From Bacteroidales bacterium (GTDB lineage: Bacteria; Bacteroidota; Bacteroidia; Bacteroidales; F082): DNA of 64,000 nucleotides. Where the stretch lies: positions 1-64,000 of the forward strand of contig JAFPWT010000001.1 in assembly GCA_017394865.1 (NCBI GenBank). Direction: 5' to 3'. The notes beneath the pieces are model-generated. The model did not search any database. It saw nothing but the letters and a program-made list of their open reading frames with translations, and was not told the DNA's origin. The translations under genes and the position numbers were made by a program. Positions 7,102 to 16,286 of this stretch are shown here, one piece after another (the first letter of the stretch is position 1; each line of letters begins with the position of its first letter).

Positions 7102-8454
7102 ATGTTCCAAAAGATCATCCGGGGCTGCGTCAAGCTCGTACAGAAATATCTCCCAGAACCCTTCATTTTTGCCATCATTCTGACACTGGTTGCCATGATT
7201 GTGGCGATGCCTGTGTGCAAGCAGACACCCTGGGAGGTGATCATCAACTGGGGTGATGGCGTGTGGAATCTGTTGGATTTTGCCATGCAGATGGCCTTGG
7301 TGTTGGTATGTGGTTCCACGCTAGCGACAGCACCCGTGATCAAGAAAGCCATTGGCAAGTTGGCCGCCCTGCCCAAGACCCCGGCAGGCGCCATCGCCCT
7401 GGTAACGTTGATCTCGGCCATCGCCTGCTGGCTGAACTGGGGTTTCGGGTTGATTGTGGGGGTGATTTTTGCCAAGGAAATCGCCCGCAAGCTGAGAGGT
7501 GTGGACTACCGTCTGCTGATTGCCTCGGCTTATAGCGGCTTCGTGGTATGGCATGCGGGCCTCTCGGGTTCCATCCCACTGAAGATGGCCACACCAGGAC
7601 CGAAGCTGGCGGAAGCCACACAAGGTGCTTTGGTGGATCCCGTGCCGATCTACGACACCGTCATGAGTCCCTATAACATCGTCATGGTGGTTGTCATCAT
7701 TGCAGCCTTGGTGCTGGTGAATTCATTAATGCATCCCAAGGGCGAGCATGTGGTAAGCATCGACCCAGCCCTGCTGGAAGACGAGCCTGAGCCGGAGAAG
7801 AAGAAATCGACCACACCGGCGGAGAAGATAGAGAACAGTCCCATCCTCTCGTGGGTCATCGCCTTACTGGGCTTCATCTACTTGGTCATCAAGCTGTTCT
7901 TCAAAGGAGGAAGCATCGACTTGAACATCGTCATCCTGATCTTCCTTCTCCTTGGTCTGATCCTTCATCGTACGCCCATCGCCTACGTCCGTGCTTTCGG
8001 CAAAGCCGCCATCGGCGCTGCTGGCATCATCTTGCAGTTCCCCTTCTACGCTGGCATCATGGGCATCATCACTGGCGTGGGTGAAAGCGGATTGTGTCTG
8101 GGCACCCTCATCAGCGAAGCCTGCGTCAACATCTCCACGCCTGTGACCTATCCCCTGCTCACCTTCTTCTGCGCTGCCATCCTGAACATGTTCGTCCCCT
8201 CCGGCGGCGGGCACTGGGCCATCCAAGCCCCCATCATGTTCACGGCGGGTGCTGCCATGAGTGTCGATCCTGGCCTGACGGGCATGGCCATCTCGTGGGG
8301 CGACGCCTGGACCAACCTTATACAGCCTTTCTGGGCGCTTCCTGCCTTGGCCATCGCCAAGCTCAACGCCAAGGACATCATGGGCTTCTGCCTGATCGAT
8401 TTGCTGGTTTCGGGATTGATTATATGCGCCGGGTTGCTGATCTGGGCGATGTAA
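7102..8454 (+). CDS. Short-chain fatty-acid transporter, AtoE family
   Basis: 450 residues, a strongly hydrophobic multi-pass inner-membrane protein. Features seen are the N-terminal YLPEPFIFAIILTLV segment, a Gly-rich ISAIACWLNWGFGLIVG, WHAGLSGSIPL, and the conserved GGGHWAIQAP near the C-terminus, all typical of the AtoE (TIGR00366) family that takes up acetoacetate or butyrate-like acids. It is the third gene of the hemerythrin/regulator operon, 6 bases after the regulator stop, which suggests redox-dependent control of short-chain acid transport. The true substrate and direction are not shown. Confidence 0.88.
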   Translation: MFQKIIRGCVKLVQKYLPEPFIFAIILTLVAMIVAMPVCKQTPWEVIINWGDGVWNLLDFAMQMALVLVCGSTLATAPVIKKAIGKLAALPKTPAGAIALVTLISAIACWLNWGFGLIVGVIFAKEIARKLRGVDYRLLIASAYSGFVVWHAGLSGSIPLKMATPGPKLAEATQGALVDPVPIYDTVMSPYNIVMVVVIIAALVLVNSLMHPKGEHVVSIDPALLEDEPEPEKKKSTTPAEKIENSPILSWVIALLGFIYLVIKLFFKGGSIDLNIVILIFLLLGLILHRTPIAYVRAFGKAAIGAAGIILQFPFYAGIMGIITGVGESGLCLGTLISEACVNISTPVTYPLLTFFCAAILNMFVPSGGGHWAIQAPIMFTAGAAMSVDPGLTGMAISWGDAWTNLIQPFWALPALAIAKLNAKDIMGFCLIDLLVSGLIICAGLLIWAM

Positions 8455-8456
8455 CC

Positions 8457-9905
8457 TTATTTACCGATGCAAAAACGAGAGAAAATGGAGCCTAAGACCT
8501 CGTCGGTGGTGATCTCGCCGGTGATGGAACCTAGGTAATAAAGGGCTTCCCTTAGATCCTGAGCCACCAAGTCGGTGGGAATGCCCTCGTCAAGGCCTCT
8601 TGACACGGCGTTGAGGCTCTCTGAAGCGTGTTTCAAGGCTTCAAAATGTCTAACGTTGGTGACCAAAACCGTATCCTGACTGATGTTCATGGATTGCTGG
8701 ATCGACAGCAGCGTCTGATGCAGCTGGTCGAGGCCGTTGCCGGTCTTGGCGGAGAGGGTCTGAATATAGGTATGGTTCAAGGAAGATTCCGTGACGAGGC
8801 TCTTCAACAGATCGACCTTCTCAGCCGATTCTGAGGGACAGAGGTCTGTTTTGTTCAACAACAAGACCACCACTTGATGGACGTCGTCGATCTTATCCAG
8901 GATAAGATGGGCGGCTCTGATAAGTTCTTGAGGCTGTTGGGTGGCATCCACCAAACCCAGCACGATGTCAGCCTCGCTGATCTTACGGAAGGTACGCTCG
9001 ATGCCAATCTGTTCGATGGTCTCGGTAGTGTCGCGGATACCTGCGGTGTCGATGAAACGGAACAACGTGCCGTTGAGGTTCATCACCTCCTCGATGGTGT
9101 CGCGAGTGGTACCGGCAATGTCCGAAACGATGGCGCGGTCTTCGCCGAGCAAGGCGTTCAGCAATGTGGATTTACCTGTGTTGGTCTCCCCGACGATGGC
9201 CACCGGGATGCCGTTTTTGATGGCGTTGCCCAAACGGAACGAGTCCATGAGTTTGGTCACATGAGCCTGTGTCTCTCCTAGCAAAGCCTTCAGCTTGCTA
9301 CGGTCAGCAAACTCTACATCCTCTTCTGAAAAGTCCAGTTCAAGCTCCATCAACGAAGTGATTTCCAAAAGTTTGGATCGCATCATTTGAAGCTCGGATG
9401 AAAAGCCGCCTTTCAGCTGATTCATGGCAACACGGTGGGCGGCTTCGTTTTGCGAGGCGATGAGATCGGCCACGGCTTCGGCTTGGGCCAGGTCGAATTT
9501 GCGGTTCACGAAGGCTCTGCGGGTGAACTCGCCCGGCAGGGCGAGACGTGCTCCGTGTGCCACGAGGACTTCCAGCAGACGCTGCTGGATGAACACGGAG
9601 CCGTGGACGCTGATCTCTGCAGCGTCCTCACCCGTGAACGAGTGTGGTGCCTTGAAAAAAGTCACCACGGCTTCGTCAAGGATCGTTTCCGAGTTTGAAG
9701 CCTTATCTGTGTCGACAATCTGCCCGTAATAAGCGCGATAGCCTTCGATCAACAATTCGTCAAAAGGCTTTCCATGGCGGTGAAACAGGCTGCACACGAT
9801 GGCGTGGGCCTGTGGTCCCGAGACCCTGGCGGTGGCGATGGCGCCCATGCCATGCGGGGTGGCCACAGCGCAGATGGTGTCGTCAGAAAAAAAACTCGTC
9901 CTCAT
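8457..9905 (-). CDS. mnmE: tRNA-modification GTPase MnmE
   Basis: 482 residues from the ATG at 9905 (MRTSFFSDDTICAVATPHG). The N-terminal formyl-THF-binding domain is followed by a helical domain with an inserted Ras-like G domain: P-loop GETNTGKST near residue 238, DIAGTTRDTI, DTAGIRDT, and NKTDL. The C-terminal CIGK is the invariant end with the reactive cysteine. With MnmG it installs carboxymethylaminomethyl or aminomethyl groups on the wobble uridine of tRNAs. The TATCTTTG box at 9923-9930 lies upstream of 9905 and rules out an in-frame ATG at 10037. Convergent with the AtoE gene, with 2 bases between stops. Confidence 0.97.
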   Translation of the reverse strand: MRTSFFSDDTICAVATPHGMGAIATARVSGPQAHAIVCSLFHRHGKPFDELLIEGYRAYYGQIVDTDKASNSETILDEAVVTFFKAPHSFTGEDAAEISVHGSVFIQQRLLEVLVAHGARLALPGEFTRRAFVNRKFDLAQAEAVADLIASQNEAAHRVAMNQLKGGFSSELQMMRSKLLEITSLMELELDFSEEDVEFADRSKLKALLGETQAHVTKLMDSFRLGNAIKNGIPVAIVGETNTGKSTLLNALLGEDRAIVSDIAGTTRDTIEEVMNLNGTLFRFIDTAGIRDTTETIEQIGIERTFRKISEADIVLGLVDATQQPQELIRAAHLILDKIDDVHQVVVLLLNKTDLCPSESAEKVDLLKSLVTESSLNHTYIQTLSAKTGNGLDQLHQTLLSIQQSMNISQDTVLVTNVRHFEALKHASESLNAVSRGLDEGIPTDLVAQDLREALYYLGSITGEITTDEVLGSIFSRFCIGK

Positions 9906-9922
9906 CTTCGTGAATTTGTTGG

Positions 9923-9948
9923 CAAAGATACAGGATTTTGTAATTTTG
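9923..9948. promoter_or_regulatory. Divergent promoter pair for mnmE and truA
   Basis: TATCTTTG on the minus strand (9923-9930) faces mnmE; TAATTTTG on the plus strand (9941-9948) faces truA. The two boxes lie back to back with 10 bases between them. The truA ATG at 9954 is only 5 bases past its box, so that transcript would be nearly leaderless. Confidence 0.65.
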
Positions 9949-9953
9949 CGGAC

Positions 9954-10700
9954 ATGAAACGCTATTTTATCCATCTGGCCTACAATGGTGCCAACTACTG
10001 CGGCTGGCAGGTGCAACCCCACTCCTCCAGTGTTCAAGCTGAACTTGAGCGTTGTCTTAGCTTAAAACTAAACCAAACCATTGGCGTCACAGGCTGCGGA
10101 AGAACGGATACAGGAGTTCACGCAAGAAACTATTATGCCCATTTCGATATTGATGGTGAAATCAACGATTGCCAAGAGCTGGCCTACCGCCTCAATGTTT
10201 TTCTTCCCAACGACATCGTCATCTACCGCATTTGGGAAGTAAAGCCCGAATCACACGCCCGTTTCGATGCACTCTCGCGCACCTATCACTACCAAATCGT
10301 TCGAAGCAAAAACCCATTCCATCAGGATGACGCCTACGCCTATTATGGGCCCCTCAACGTGGAGAAGATGCAAGAGGCCGCCGACCTCTTAAAGGAATAT
10401 ACTGACTTCACCAGCTTCAGCAAGCTGCACACCCAGGTGAAGACCAACAACTGCAAGATCATGGAGGCCCGTTGGCTGGAACAGGACGACTTGCTCATCT
10501 TCCGCATCAAGGCCGACCGTTTCCTGCGCAACATGGTGCGCGCCATCGTGGGCACCTTGCTCGAGGTGGGCAAAGGCAAGATGACGCTCGACGAGTTCCG
10601 TGGCGTTATAGAGCAGAAAGACCGTTGCTCCGCCGGTGAGTCGGTACCCGCCCAAGGCCTGTTCCTGCAGGAGGTCGACTACGACTTCAAGGCGTTGTAA
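9954..10700 (+). CDS. truA: tRNA pseudouridine(38-40) synthase TruA
   Basis: 248 residues starting MKRYFIHLAYNGANYCGWQ. The catalytic aspartate is D52 in GCGRTDTGVHA. Other family signatures are FDALSRTYHYQI and FLRNMVRAIVGTLLEVG. It modifies uridines 38-40 in the anticodon arm of many tRNAs. The open frame extends upstream to 9774, but the promoter box at 9941-9948 and the family's usual N-terminus fix the start at 9954. The 3' end overlaps the convergent sigma-like gene by 22 bases. Confidence 0.96.
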   Translation: MKRYFIHLAYNGANYCGWQVQPHSSSVQAELERCLSLKLNQTIGVTGCGRTDTGVHARNYYAHFDIDGEINDCQELAYRLNVFLPNDIVIYRIWEVKPESHARFDALSRTYHYQIVRSKNPFHQDDAYAYYGPLNVEKMQEAADLLKEYTDFTSFSKLHTQVKTNNCKIMEARWLEQDDLLIFRIKADRFLRNMVRAIVGTLLEVGKGKMTLDEFRGVIEQKDRCSAGESVPAQGLFLQEVDYDFKAL

Positions 10701-11557
10701 AGCGGCCTGACGCTAGTGCTGTAACGATAGCCGTAGCAATTGGATTCATGCATGATCATCCCCATCTCTTCCCTGTATCGTAAGCGCAAAGCCTTGATAT
10801 CACCCTTGACGGGAAGCTGTTCCAATACCTGATTGTAAAACCCGATCAGCAGGTCGTAGAGCCGGTTGAACTCTTCGACGATGCAAAGCCGCATCAACTC
10901 ATGGCGTCGGTCCAAATCGAGATGATGTCCCGTCTCCTGTTGTAGGATGAAGCCTTGGAGGCTGTCGCGCTGCCGCTTGCATCGCACACGGTAGGTCACA
11001 GGATGCAACTTCATGGCCATGGCCATCTCCTCCTGCGGGATGGCACGGCGATGGTCAAGCAAGGTAAGCAGCGAACGGTAAAGGATAAAGAGGTTGCAAG
11101 GAATGAGACGCTGGTCGGCGAAAGCGATGGCCGAAGCAAGGTAGCTGATCATCGTCTCCTCGTTCAGGCCCCTCCCGTCATCGTCGACAAACGACTTTGC
11201 CTCCTCTCGCAGCGCCTTACGTTTCATCTCCTCTTTGGCCTTATTCAGCAGAAAATTACGATAAGTCGCCACGATCCACCCAAAGAACGCCTGCTTGTTC
11301 TGGACGCCATGCACCATGGCAAAAGGCTTGTTGTTGTCGCGTGCCCCCTCGTAAAGATACAGGAAGAAGTCATCTAAAGTATCGTCGAAGTCATCGTCCA
11401 ATCCAAAGCCATGAAGCTCGAACACCCGTTGCAGGGCACGATGCAGCCGACGTTGAAGTAGATAGTAAACCACCTCCACTGGGGTGTCTTCGGTAAGCGC
11501 TACCGCATCAAAATAGTCAGAAGCGGAAAAATAGTTGTATTGCTCTATATCTCTCAT
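10679..11557 (-). CDS. Sigma-70-like/DNA-binding protein of Bacteroidales
   Basis: 292 residues, soluble and helical. Residues about 20-110 look like a sigma region-2 fold (ALQRVFELHGF..DDTLDDFFLYLYEGA; AFFGWIVATYRNFLLNKAKEE), and residues 145-200 like a region-4 helix-turn-helix (LLTLLDHRRAIPQEEMAMAM; HPVTYRVRCKRQRDSLQGFI). Long C-terminal helices follow. Sequence similarity to true sigma factors is weak from inspection alone, so an anti-sigma-free ECF-like role is only a suggestion. The start is fixed by a TAATTTTG box at 11586-11593 set inside a large inverted repeat. Confidence 0.55.
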   Translation of the reverse strand: MRDIEQYNYFSASDYFDAVALTEDTPVEVVYYLLQRRLHRALQRVFELHGFGLDDDFDDTLDDFFLYLYEGARDNNKPFAMVHGVQNKQAFFGWIVATYRNFLLNKAKEEMKRKALREEAKSFVDDDGRGLNEETMISYLASAIAFADQRLIPCNLFILYRSLLTLLDHRRAIPQEEMAMAMKLHPVTYRVRCKRQRDSLQGFILQQETGHHLDLDRRHELMRLCIVEEFNRLYDLLIGFYNQVLEQLPVKGDIKALRLRYREEMGMIMHESNCYGYRYSTSVRPLYNALKS

Positions 11558-11561
11558 AAAA

Positions 11562-11604
11562 ATAAATCCGTAATATTGAATGCCACAAAATTACGGATTT
11601 ATTT
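11562..11604. promoter_or_regulatory. 15-bp inverted repeat spanning the sigma-like gene promoter
   Basis: The arms AAATAAATCCGTAAT (11562-11576) and its exact reverse complement (11590-11604) flank a spacer of about 13 bases. The right arm overlaps the minus-strand TAATTTTG -7 box at 11586-11593, the left arm lies between promoter and ATG. This is a good operator candidate, or a 5' hairpin at the start of the mRNA. Confidence 0.6.
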
Positions 11605-11655
11605 CTAAATATACCTATTTTTTTCAAGAAATTGAGAAAAAGGCCTTTTCAAGTC

Positions 11656-13365
11656 TTATTTCCGATAAAGCGTCACTTTTCTGGTGGTGACGTTGCCGAC
11701 GCCGTCTTTCACCACCACTTTCACCGTGTTCTTTCCCGCCTTCATGCGGTTGTCCACGTCGTAGTAAAGCAGGTTGTTCTTGGCGTCATACTTGCCCAGC
11801 AGCCAGACATCGTTGGCGTAGATGTTATACGATGCAATACCCGTCATATCGTCGCTGATTTTGACTTTCAGGGTGTTGCCAGAGGCGATGGTGTCATTCT
11901 CCTTAAAGTTCTGTATCTTGACGGTAGGTGCTATAGAGTCGATCTTCAGTGCATATTTGCCCAACGACCGGGCGGTAGTCTCCACATAGCCGTCGGAGCA
12001 GAGCTTCCCACCCAGCGACGACACCTTGCCATCGGATTCGAAATAAGCGATGTAAAGCTTGGAGTTGCCCGCCCACTTGTCATCGGGCTTGATGCGGATG
12101 GTGACCGTCTTGAACACCGCCTGGGTATAGTCGCCGAAGCGGTAACCCCGTGAGCAGCAATCCTTGGGATCAGTGATGGCTGTCAGCATCCAGGTGTCGC
12201 GGAAGAACGTGTTTTTCTCTGTGACCACTTGGAAGTTTTCGATCTCGATATGGCTGTTCATGCTGCCGTCTGTCTTCACGAAATAATGGCTCCTTGAGAT
12301 CGGCTCGTGCTCCACCTCGACCGGCGCGGTGCCCACCACTTTAAACGACGCCGTGGAGACATTGCCCGAGTAGTCGGAAATCTTGAAGCTGACGTCCACA
12401 GTATCGCCCTCCTTCACATTGACGACGCCTTTCTTCACATTATACATGGAGAGCCGGTTGTTGGGATCGACCTCGGTGCGGATGTAACGGTTGCCTTTTT
12501 CCTTATAGCGTTTATAATCGATGAGACTGTTGATGTACTTGGGTTCGCTGTAGGAGAAGCTGTCGCACTGGAAGCGGAATTTCAGATCGCCATCGAGGTA
12601 AAGCTCGTGTTTATAAGCCCCGTTTTTGTTGGGTGAGGTGCCGACCTGGTCGTCTGTACTGATACCGAAGGCAATGGTGCCGTTGGCATAGACGATTTCC
12701 TTGCCTTTTGGCACATAGACACCTTTTTTCTTCTCCACGGCATAGTAGACCGGATCGCCTTTGCCTTCTACACTTGAGGTCTCATCGGTGGGATACACCG
12801 ACACCCCTTTGATGTTGGGTCTGACGTCGTCGGTCACCGGCAGCCCGAAGAAAAGCGGGTTGACAGGCTTCTCACTCTTGGTATAGCGAAGCTCATAGTG
12901 CAGATGCGGTCCGCCTGAGCTCCCGGTATTGCCCGAAAGTCCAATGAAATCACGGGCTTTGATGGGGAACGTCTCTTTCGGCGGATAGATGGTCGCAGTG
13001 AACGTCTTGTTGCGATACTGGTAGTCCGTCACATACTTGGTGATGGCCTTGTTGAAGCTCTGCAGATGAGCGTAGACTGAGGTAAAGCCATCATTATGGG
13101 TGATGTAAATCACGTTGCCATAGCCATAGGGCGACACCCCGATACGGCTGATATAGCCATCGGCCACGGCATACACCTTCTTGCCTTCCACGCCTTGGGT
13201 CTTGATGTCGACACCGGCATGGAAGCTGTTGGGGCGTAACTCGGCAAAAGTGGCACTGAGATAGACGGGGATGTCCATCGGCGAAGGATACTGAGGATAC
13301 TTCTCCTGGGCTTTCAAGCTGAAAACCAAAGCGATAAGGGCAATGATGACACTGATTCTCTTCAT
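11656..13365 (-). CDS. M23-family (LytM) zinc metallopeptidase
   Basis: 569 residues. The signal peptide is residues 1-19 (ending SLKAQ). The peptidase domain is at about 25-165, with the first zinc ligands H49 and D53 (SFHAGVDIK) and the HxH pair at 154-156 (GGPHLHYELRY). The 400 C-terminal residues are beta-rich with Ig-like segments (KVVVKDGVGNVTTRKVTLYRK end), without a recognisable T9SS signature. LytM proteins cut peptidoglycan cross-links or activate amidases in the periplasm. The ligands are intact, so it is likely active. The promoter TATATTTG at 13389-13396 is divergent from the LTA-synthase-like operon. Confidence 0.9.
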   Translation of the reverse strand: MKRISVIIALIALVFSLKAQEKYPQYPSPMDIPVYLSATFAELRPNSFHAGVDIKTQGVEGKKVYAVADGYISRIGVSPYGYGNVIYITHNDGFTSVYAHLQSFNKAITKYVTDYQYRNKTFTATIYPPKETFPIKARDFIGLSGNTGSSGGPHLHYELRYTKSEKPVNPLFFGLPVTDDVRPNIKGVSVYPTDETSSVEGKGDPVYYAVEKKKGVYVPKGKEIVYANGTIAFGISTDDQVGTSPNKNGAYKHELYLDGDLKFRFQCDSFSYSEPKYINSLIDYKRYKEKGNRYIRTEVDPNNRLSMYNVKKGVVNVKEGDTVDVSFKISDYSGNVSTASFKVVGTAPVEVEHEPISRSHYFVKTDGSMNSHIEIENFQVVTEKNTFFRDTWMLTAITDPKDCCSRGYRFGDYTQAVFKTVTIRIKPDDKWAGNSKLYIAYFESDGKVSSLGGKLCSDGYVETTARSLGKYALKIDSIAPTVKIQNFKENDTIASGNTLKVKISDDMTGIASYNIYANDVWLLGKYDAKNNLLYYDVDNRMKAGKNTVKVVVKDGVGNVTTRKVTLYRK

Positions 13366-13388
13366 GGAATTCGATTATTTATTAGGTG

Positions 13389-13424
13389 CAAATATACTAC
13401 TAATTGAATAAATAGTTATTTTTG
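13389..13424. promoter_or_regulatory. Divergent promoter pair: M23 peptidase / envelope-lipid operon
   Basis: TATATTTG on the minus strand at 13389-13396 serves the peptidase; TATTTTTG on the plus strand at 13417-13424 serves the gene at 13448. Confidence 0.6.
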
Positions 13425-13447
13425 CAGTTCATGTTTTTTCAGGAAAA

Positions 13448-15460
13448 ATGAATGCTTCTTATCGCAAAAAGAAAAAAATAAACTGGCATAACATCCCAGT
13501 AGTACAGCTGCTTTTCAGGCTCTTGATGGTGCTGCTGCTCTTCTCCGTCAGCCGCTGGCTGATCTACCTCTTCAACACCGACTTCTTCCATCATCTGACG
13601 TTAGGACAAGCTTTGCGGCTTTACCTCACGGGCATGCGTTTCGACTTGGTGGTGATCGCCTATGCCAACCTCCCCTTGATTTTGTATTACTGTCTGCCGT
13701 TCAAGTTCATCTATAAAAAAGGCCTGCAGAGCGTCATGGGCTTTTATTTCATCTTCGTCAACTCAGTCATCATTTTGCTCAACATGGTGGACGTTATCTA
13801 CTTCAGGTTCATCGGGAAGCGTATGACCTCGGAGTTGTTCCAGTTTTTCGGCAATTCCGATGAGAACATCTGGGCCATCGTAGGTCAGGTGGTGGTGGAC
13901 TACTGGTTCATGTTGGTGCTGATGGTGCTCTTTGTGCTGGTGCTGGTAGTGGTGAGCAAGCGTACCCGTTTGGAGGCTGGAGAAGACACAGGTCGCCGGT
14001 GGACTCTTGTTCAGTGCCTCAGCCTATTGGTCTTTGCATTCCTTACCATCATCGCAGCCCGCGGCGGCTTGCAGAACAAGCCTGTGAACATGTCGACTGC
14101 TTTGCGTTACGCTGACTCGCAGAACGTACCCATCGTGCTGAACACGCCGTTCACCATTGCGAAAAGCTCAACCAGCCAGGGGCTGAAGGAACTTCACTAC
14201 GAGGGCTTGGAAGATATCGACTTCTCCCCTGTCCATTTCTCTAGCGAAGCCAACCGATTCGTGGCCGACAGCCTCGACTTCAAGCCCAATGTGATGTATA
14301 TCGTCCTGGAAAGCATCGGACAGGAGATGATCGGCTATTACAACCCCGACCGTCGTTATCCATTGACGCCGTTCCTTGACACTTTGCTTTCGCAGAGCCT
14401 TACCTTCGACGGACGGGCCAACGGACGCCGCTCCATCGAGGCGCTGCCTTCGTTGCTCTCGGGCATCCCGTCACTGATGGACGTCGACTTCACCTCGTCG
14501 CCCTATTTCAGCAACCGCATCGACGGTCTAGGAAAGACGCTGAAAGAGCAAGGCTACGTCACCGCTATGTTTCATGGTGGCAACAACGGCACCATGAACT
14601 TCGACATCTACGCCCAGAATGCCGGCTTCGACCGTTACTATGGCCGTTCCGAATATGGCAACGACGACGACTTTGACGGACGCTGGGGCATCTTCGACGG
14701 ACCATTCCTGCAGTACACCCTGCACACCGTCGACACCTTCCAACAGCCTTTCGCCGCTGTCGTTTACACGCTCTCGTCGCACCATCCCTATACCCTTCCC
14801 AAGGGCTTTGAGCTCCCCAAGGAAAGCTACCTCTGGAGTGGCTTCGAGAAGACCGTCTACTATGCCGACTGCGCCCTCCGCGACTTCTTCGTCGAGGCAG
14901 CCACCAAGCCCTGGTTCGATAGCACCCTGTTCGTCATCACCGCCGACCATGCCAACACCGAACATTACCTCCCCGAATACAGTAACATCTGGGGTATGTA
15001 CTCCATCCCCATCGCCTTTTACATGCCGACGAAGATAGCGGCTCATCGCAGCGACGAGCTGGCCCAGCAAACCGACCTCAACCTGTCCATCATCGCCGCT
15101 CTAGGCATCAACGACACGGTGTTCTCCTTCGGGCGCAACCTCTTCGACACCCTGACCCGTCCCAGCAGCATCGCCTACATCAACCAGACCTACCAGTTCA
15201 GCGACGGGCGCTACCTCTTGCAATCCGACGGCGACAACACCATCGGGGTGTTCAACATGCATCGCGACCGACAGGTCGACGACAACTTGATCGACCGCAT
15301 CCAGTGCGAAGACCTAGCGATGATCATGAAGAAGATCATCCAAGAATACAATAACAGATTCATTAATAACCAACTGTTTGTCGACAAAGAAGCCTATCAT
15401 GAGCAAGCAAAAGATACGCTTTATCTTGAACCCGGTGGCGGGGAAATCGAGCAAGAATAA
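13448..15460 (+). CDS. LTA-synthase-like sulfatase-fold transferase
   Basis: 670 residues. Five N-terminal membrane helices span about 18-230, with a linker and an extracytoplasmic sulfatase/alkaline-phosphatase-fold domain from about 285. Motifs seen are NVMYIVLESIGQE (metal ligand Glu), NGRRSIEALPSLLSG with the presumed nucleophile Ser329, MFHGGNNGTMNFD, and ADHAN near 500. LtaS uses Thr at the nucleophile position; Ser is found in this Bacteroidota subgroup. The substrate is probably a phospholipid head group such as phosphoglycerol or phosphoethanolamine moved to an envelope glycan. It overlaps the lipid-kinase gene by 62 bases and heads a four-gene operon. Confidence 0.85.
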   Translation: MNASYRKKKKINWHNIPVVQLLFRLLMVLLLFSVSRWLIYLFNTDFFHHLTLGQALRLYLTGMRFDLVVIAYANLPLILYYCLPFKFIYKKGLQSVMGFYFIFVNSVIILLNMVDVIYFRFIGKRMTSELFQFFGNSDENIWAIVGQVVVDYWFMLVLMVLFVLVLVVVSKRTRLEAGEDTGRRWTLVQCLSLLVFAFLTIIAARGGLQNKPVNMSTALRYADSQNVPIVLNTPFTIAKSSTSQGLKELHYEGLEDIDFSPVHFSSEANRFVADSLDFKPNVMYIVLESIGQEMIGYYNPDRRYPLTPFLDTLLSQSLTFDGRANGRRSIEALPSLLSGIPSLMDVDFTSSPYFSNRIDGLGKTLKEQGYVTAMFHGGNNGTMNFDIYAQNAGFDRYYGRSEYGNDDDFDGRWGIFDGPFLQYTLHTVDTFQQPFAAVVYTLSSHHPYTLPKGFELPKESYLWSGFEKTVYYADCALRDFFVEAATKPWFDSTLFVITADHANTEHYLPEYSNIWGMYSIPIAFYMPTKIAAHRSDELAQQTDLNLSIIAALGINDTVFSFGRNLFDTLTRPSSIAYINQTYQFSDGRYLLQSDGDNTIGVFNMHRDRQVDDNLIDRIQCEDLAMIMKKIIQEYNNRFINNQLFVDKEAYHEQAKDTLYLEPGGGEIEQE

Positions 15461-16274
15461 ACTGCCCGAACTCATTGCTGATGTGATCGACGCTGAGCGT
15501 TTCGATTGCGACATCTGCATCTCGGAGTACGCTGGACATGCCGGCGTGCTTGCCGAGGAGGCTGTCGACAAGGGTTACGACGTGGTGGCGGTGGCAGGCG
15601 GCGACGGCAGCATCAACGAGGTGGGCACGAAGCTCATCGGCACCGACATCGCGCTAGCGGTGATCCCCGTTGGCTCCGGCAACGGCCTCTCACGTTGTCT
15701 CAACATCCCCCTTGATCCTATAAAGGCGCTGGAACTCATCAACCGCATGGCGGTGTGCCGCATCGACACCGTGACGGTGAACGACGTGCCTTTTATCAGC
15801 ATCGCCGGCACAGGCTACGACGCACAGGTCGCCGACGACTATGCCCACGACACCCATCATGGCTTCAACACCTACCTGCGTTACATCGTCAGGAACTACT
15901 TCACCCTCGGCGAGAAGGAATACACCCTGCAGCTCGCCGACCGCAGCTTCACCACCAAGGCGTTCTTCATCTCGTTCGCCAACTCCAACCAGATGGGCTA
16001 CGACGTGCCCATCTCGCCCAAGGCCTCGCTGTGGGACGGCAAAGTAGACCTCTGCATTGTCCGTAAGCCCAACCCCTTGGAGCTCCCCGTCGTTGGCAGC
16101 TTCTTCCTGAGCAAAAACATGGACAAGTCGCCCAAAGTCGACATCCTCCAAGTGTCGGAGGCCACCATCATCCGCCCCGAAGCGGCGGCGCTGAACATCG
16201 ACGGCGAGTCCGTGATGTTTGAGAAAGACCTCCACATCAAGATCAACCCTTTATCACTCCACGTCATCGTCTAA
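15399..16274 (+). CDS. Diacylglycerol/lipid kinase, YegS-DagK family
   Basis: 291 residues starting MSKQKIRFILNPVAGKSSK. Conserved DAGK catalytic-domain motifs are NPVAGK at the N-terminus, AVAGGDGSINEVG and PVGSGNGLSR for nucleotide binding, and SIAGTGYDAQVA. An in-frame ATG at 15378 would add seven residues; 15399 gives the usual family start. The gene begins inside the 3' end of the transferase gene (62-base overlap), so the two are translationally linked. A lipid kinase would recycle diacylglycerol released when the upstream enzyme removes phospholipid head groups; this coupling is an inference from context. Confidence 0.9.
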   Translation: MSKQKIRFILNPVAGKSSKNKLPELIADVIDAERFDCDICISEYAGHAGVLAEEAVDKGYDVVAVAGGDGSINEVGTKLIGTDIALAVIPVGSGNGLSRCLNIPLDPIKALELINRMAVCRIDTVTVNDVPFISIAGTGYDAQVADDYAHDTHHGFNTYLRYIVRNYFTLGEKEYTLQLADRSFTTKAFFISFANSNQMGYDVPISPKASLWDGKVDLCIVRKPNPLELPVVGSFFLSKNMDKSPKVDILQVSEATIIRPEAAALNIDGESVMFEKDLHIKINPLSLHVIV

Positions 16275-16286
16275 AAAACCGTCACC

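Noticed and set aside
9774..9953. N-terminal extension of TruA
   Set aside because: The extension would start inside mnmE and upstream of the truA promoter box; family members begin at the MKRYF-like position.
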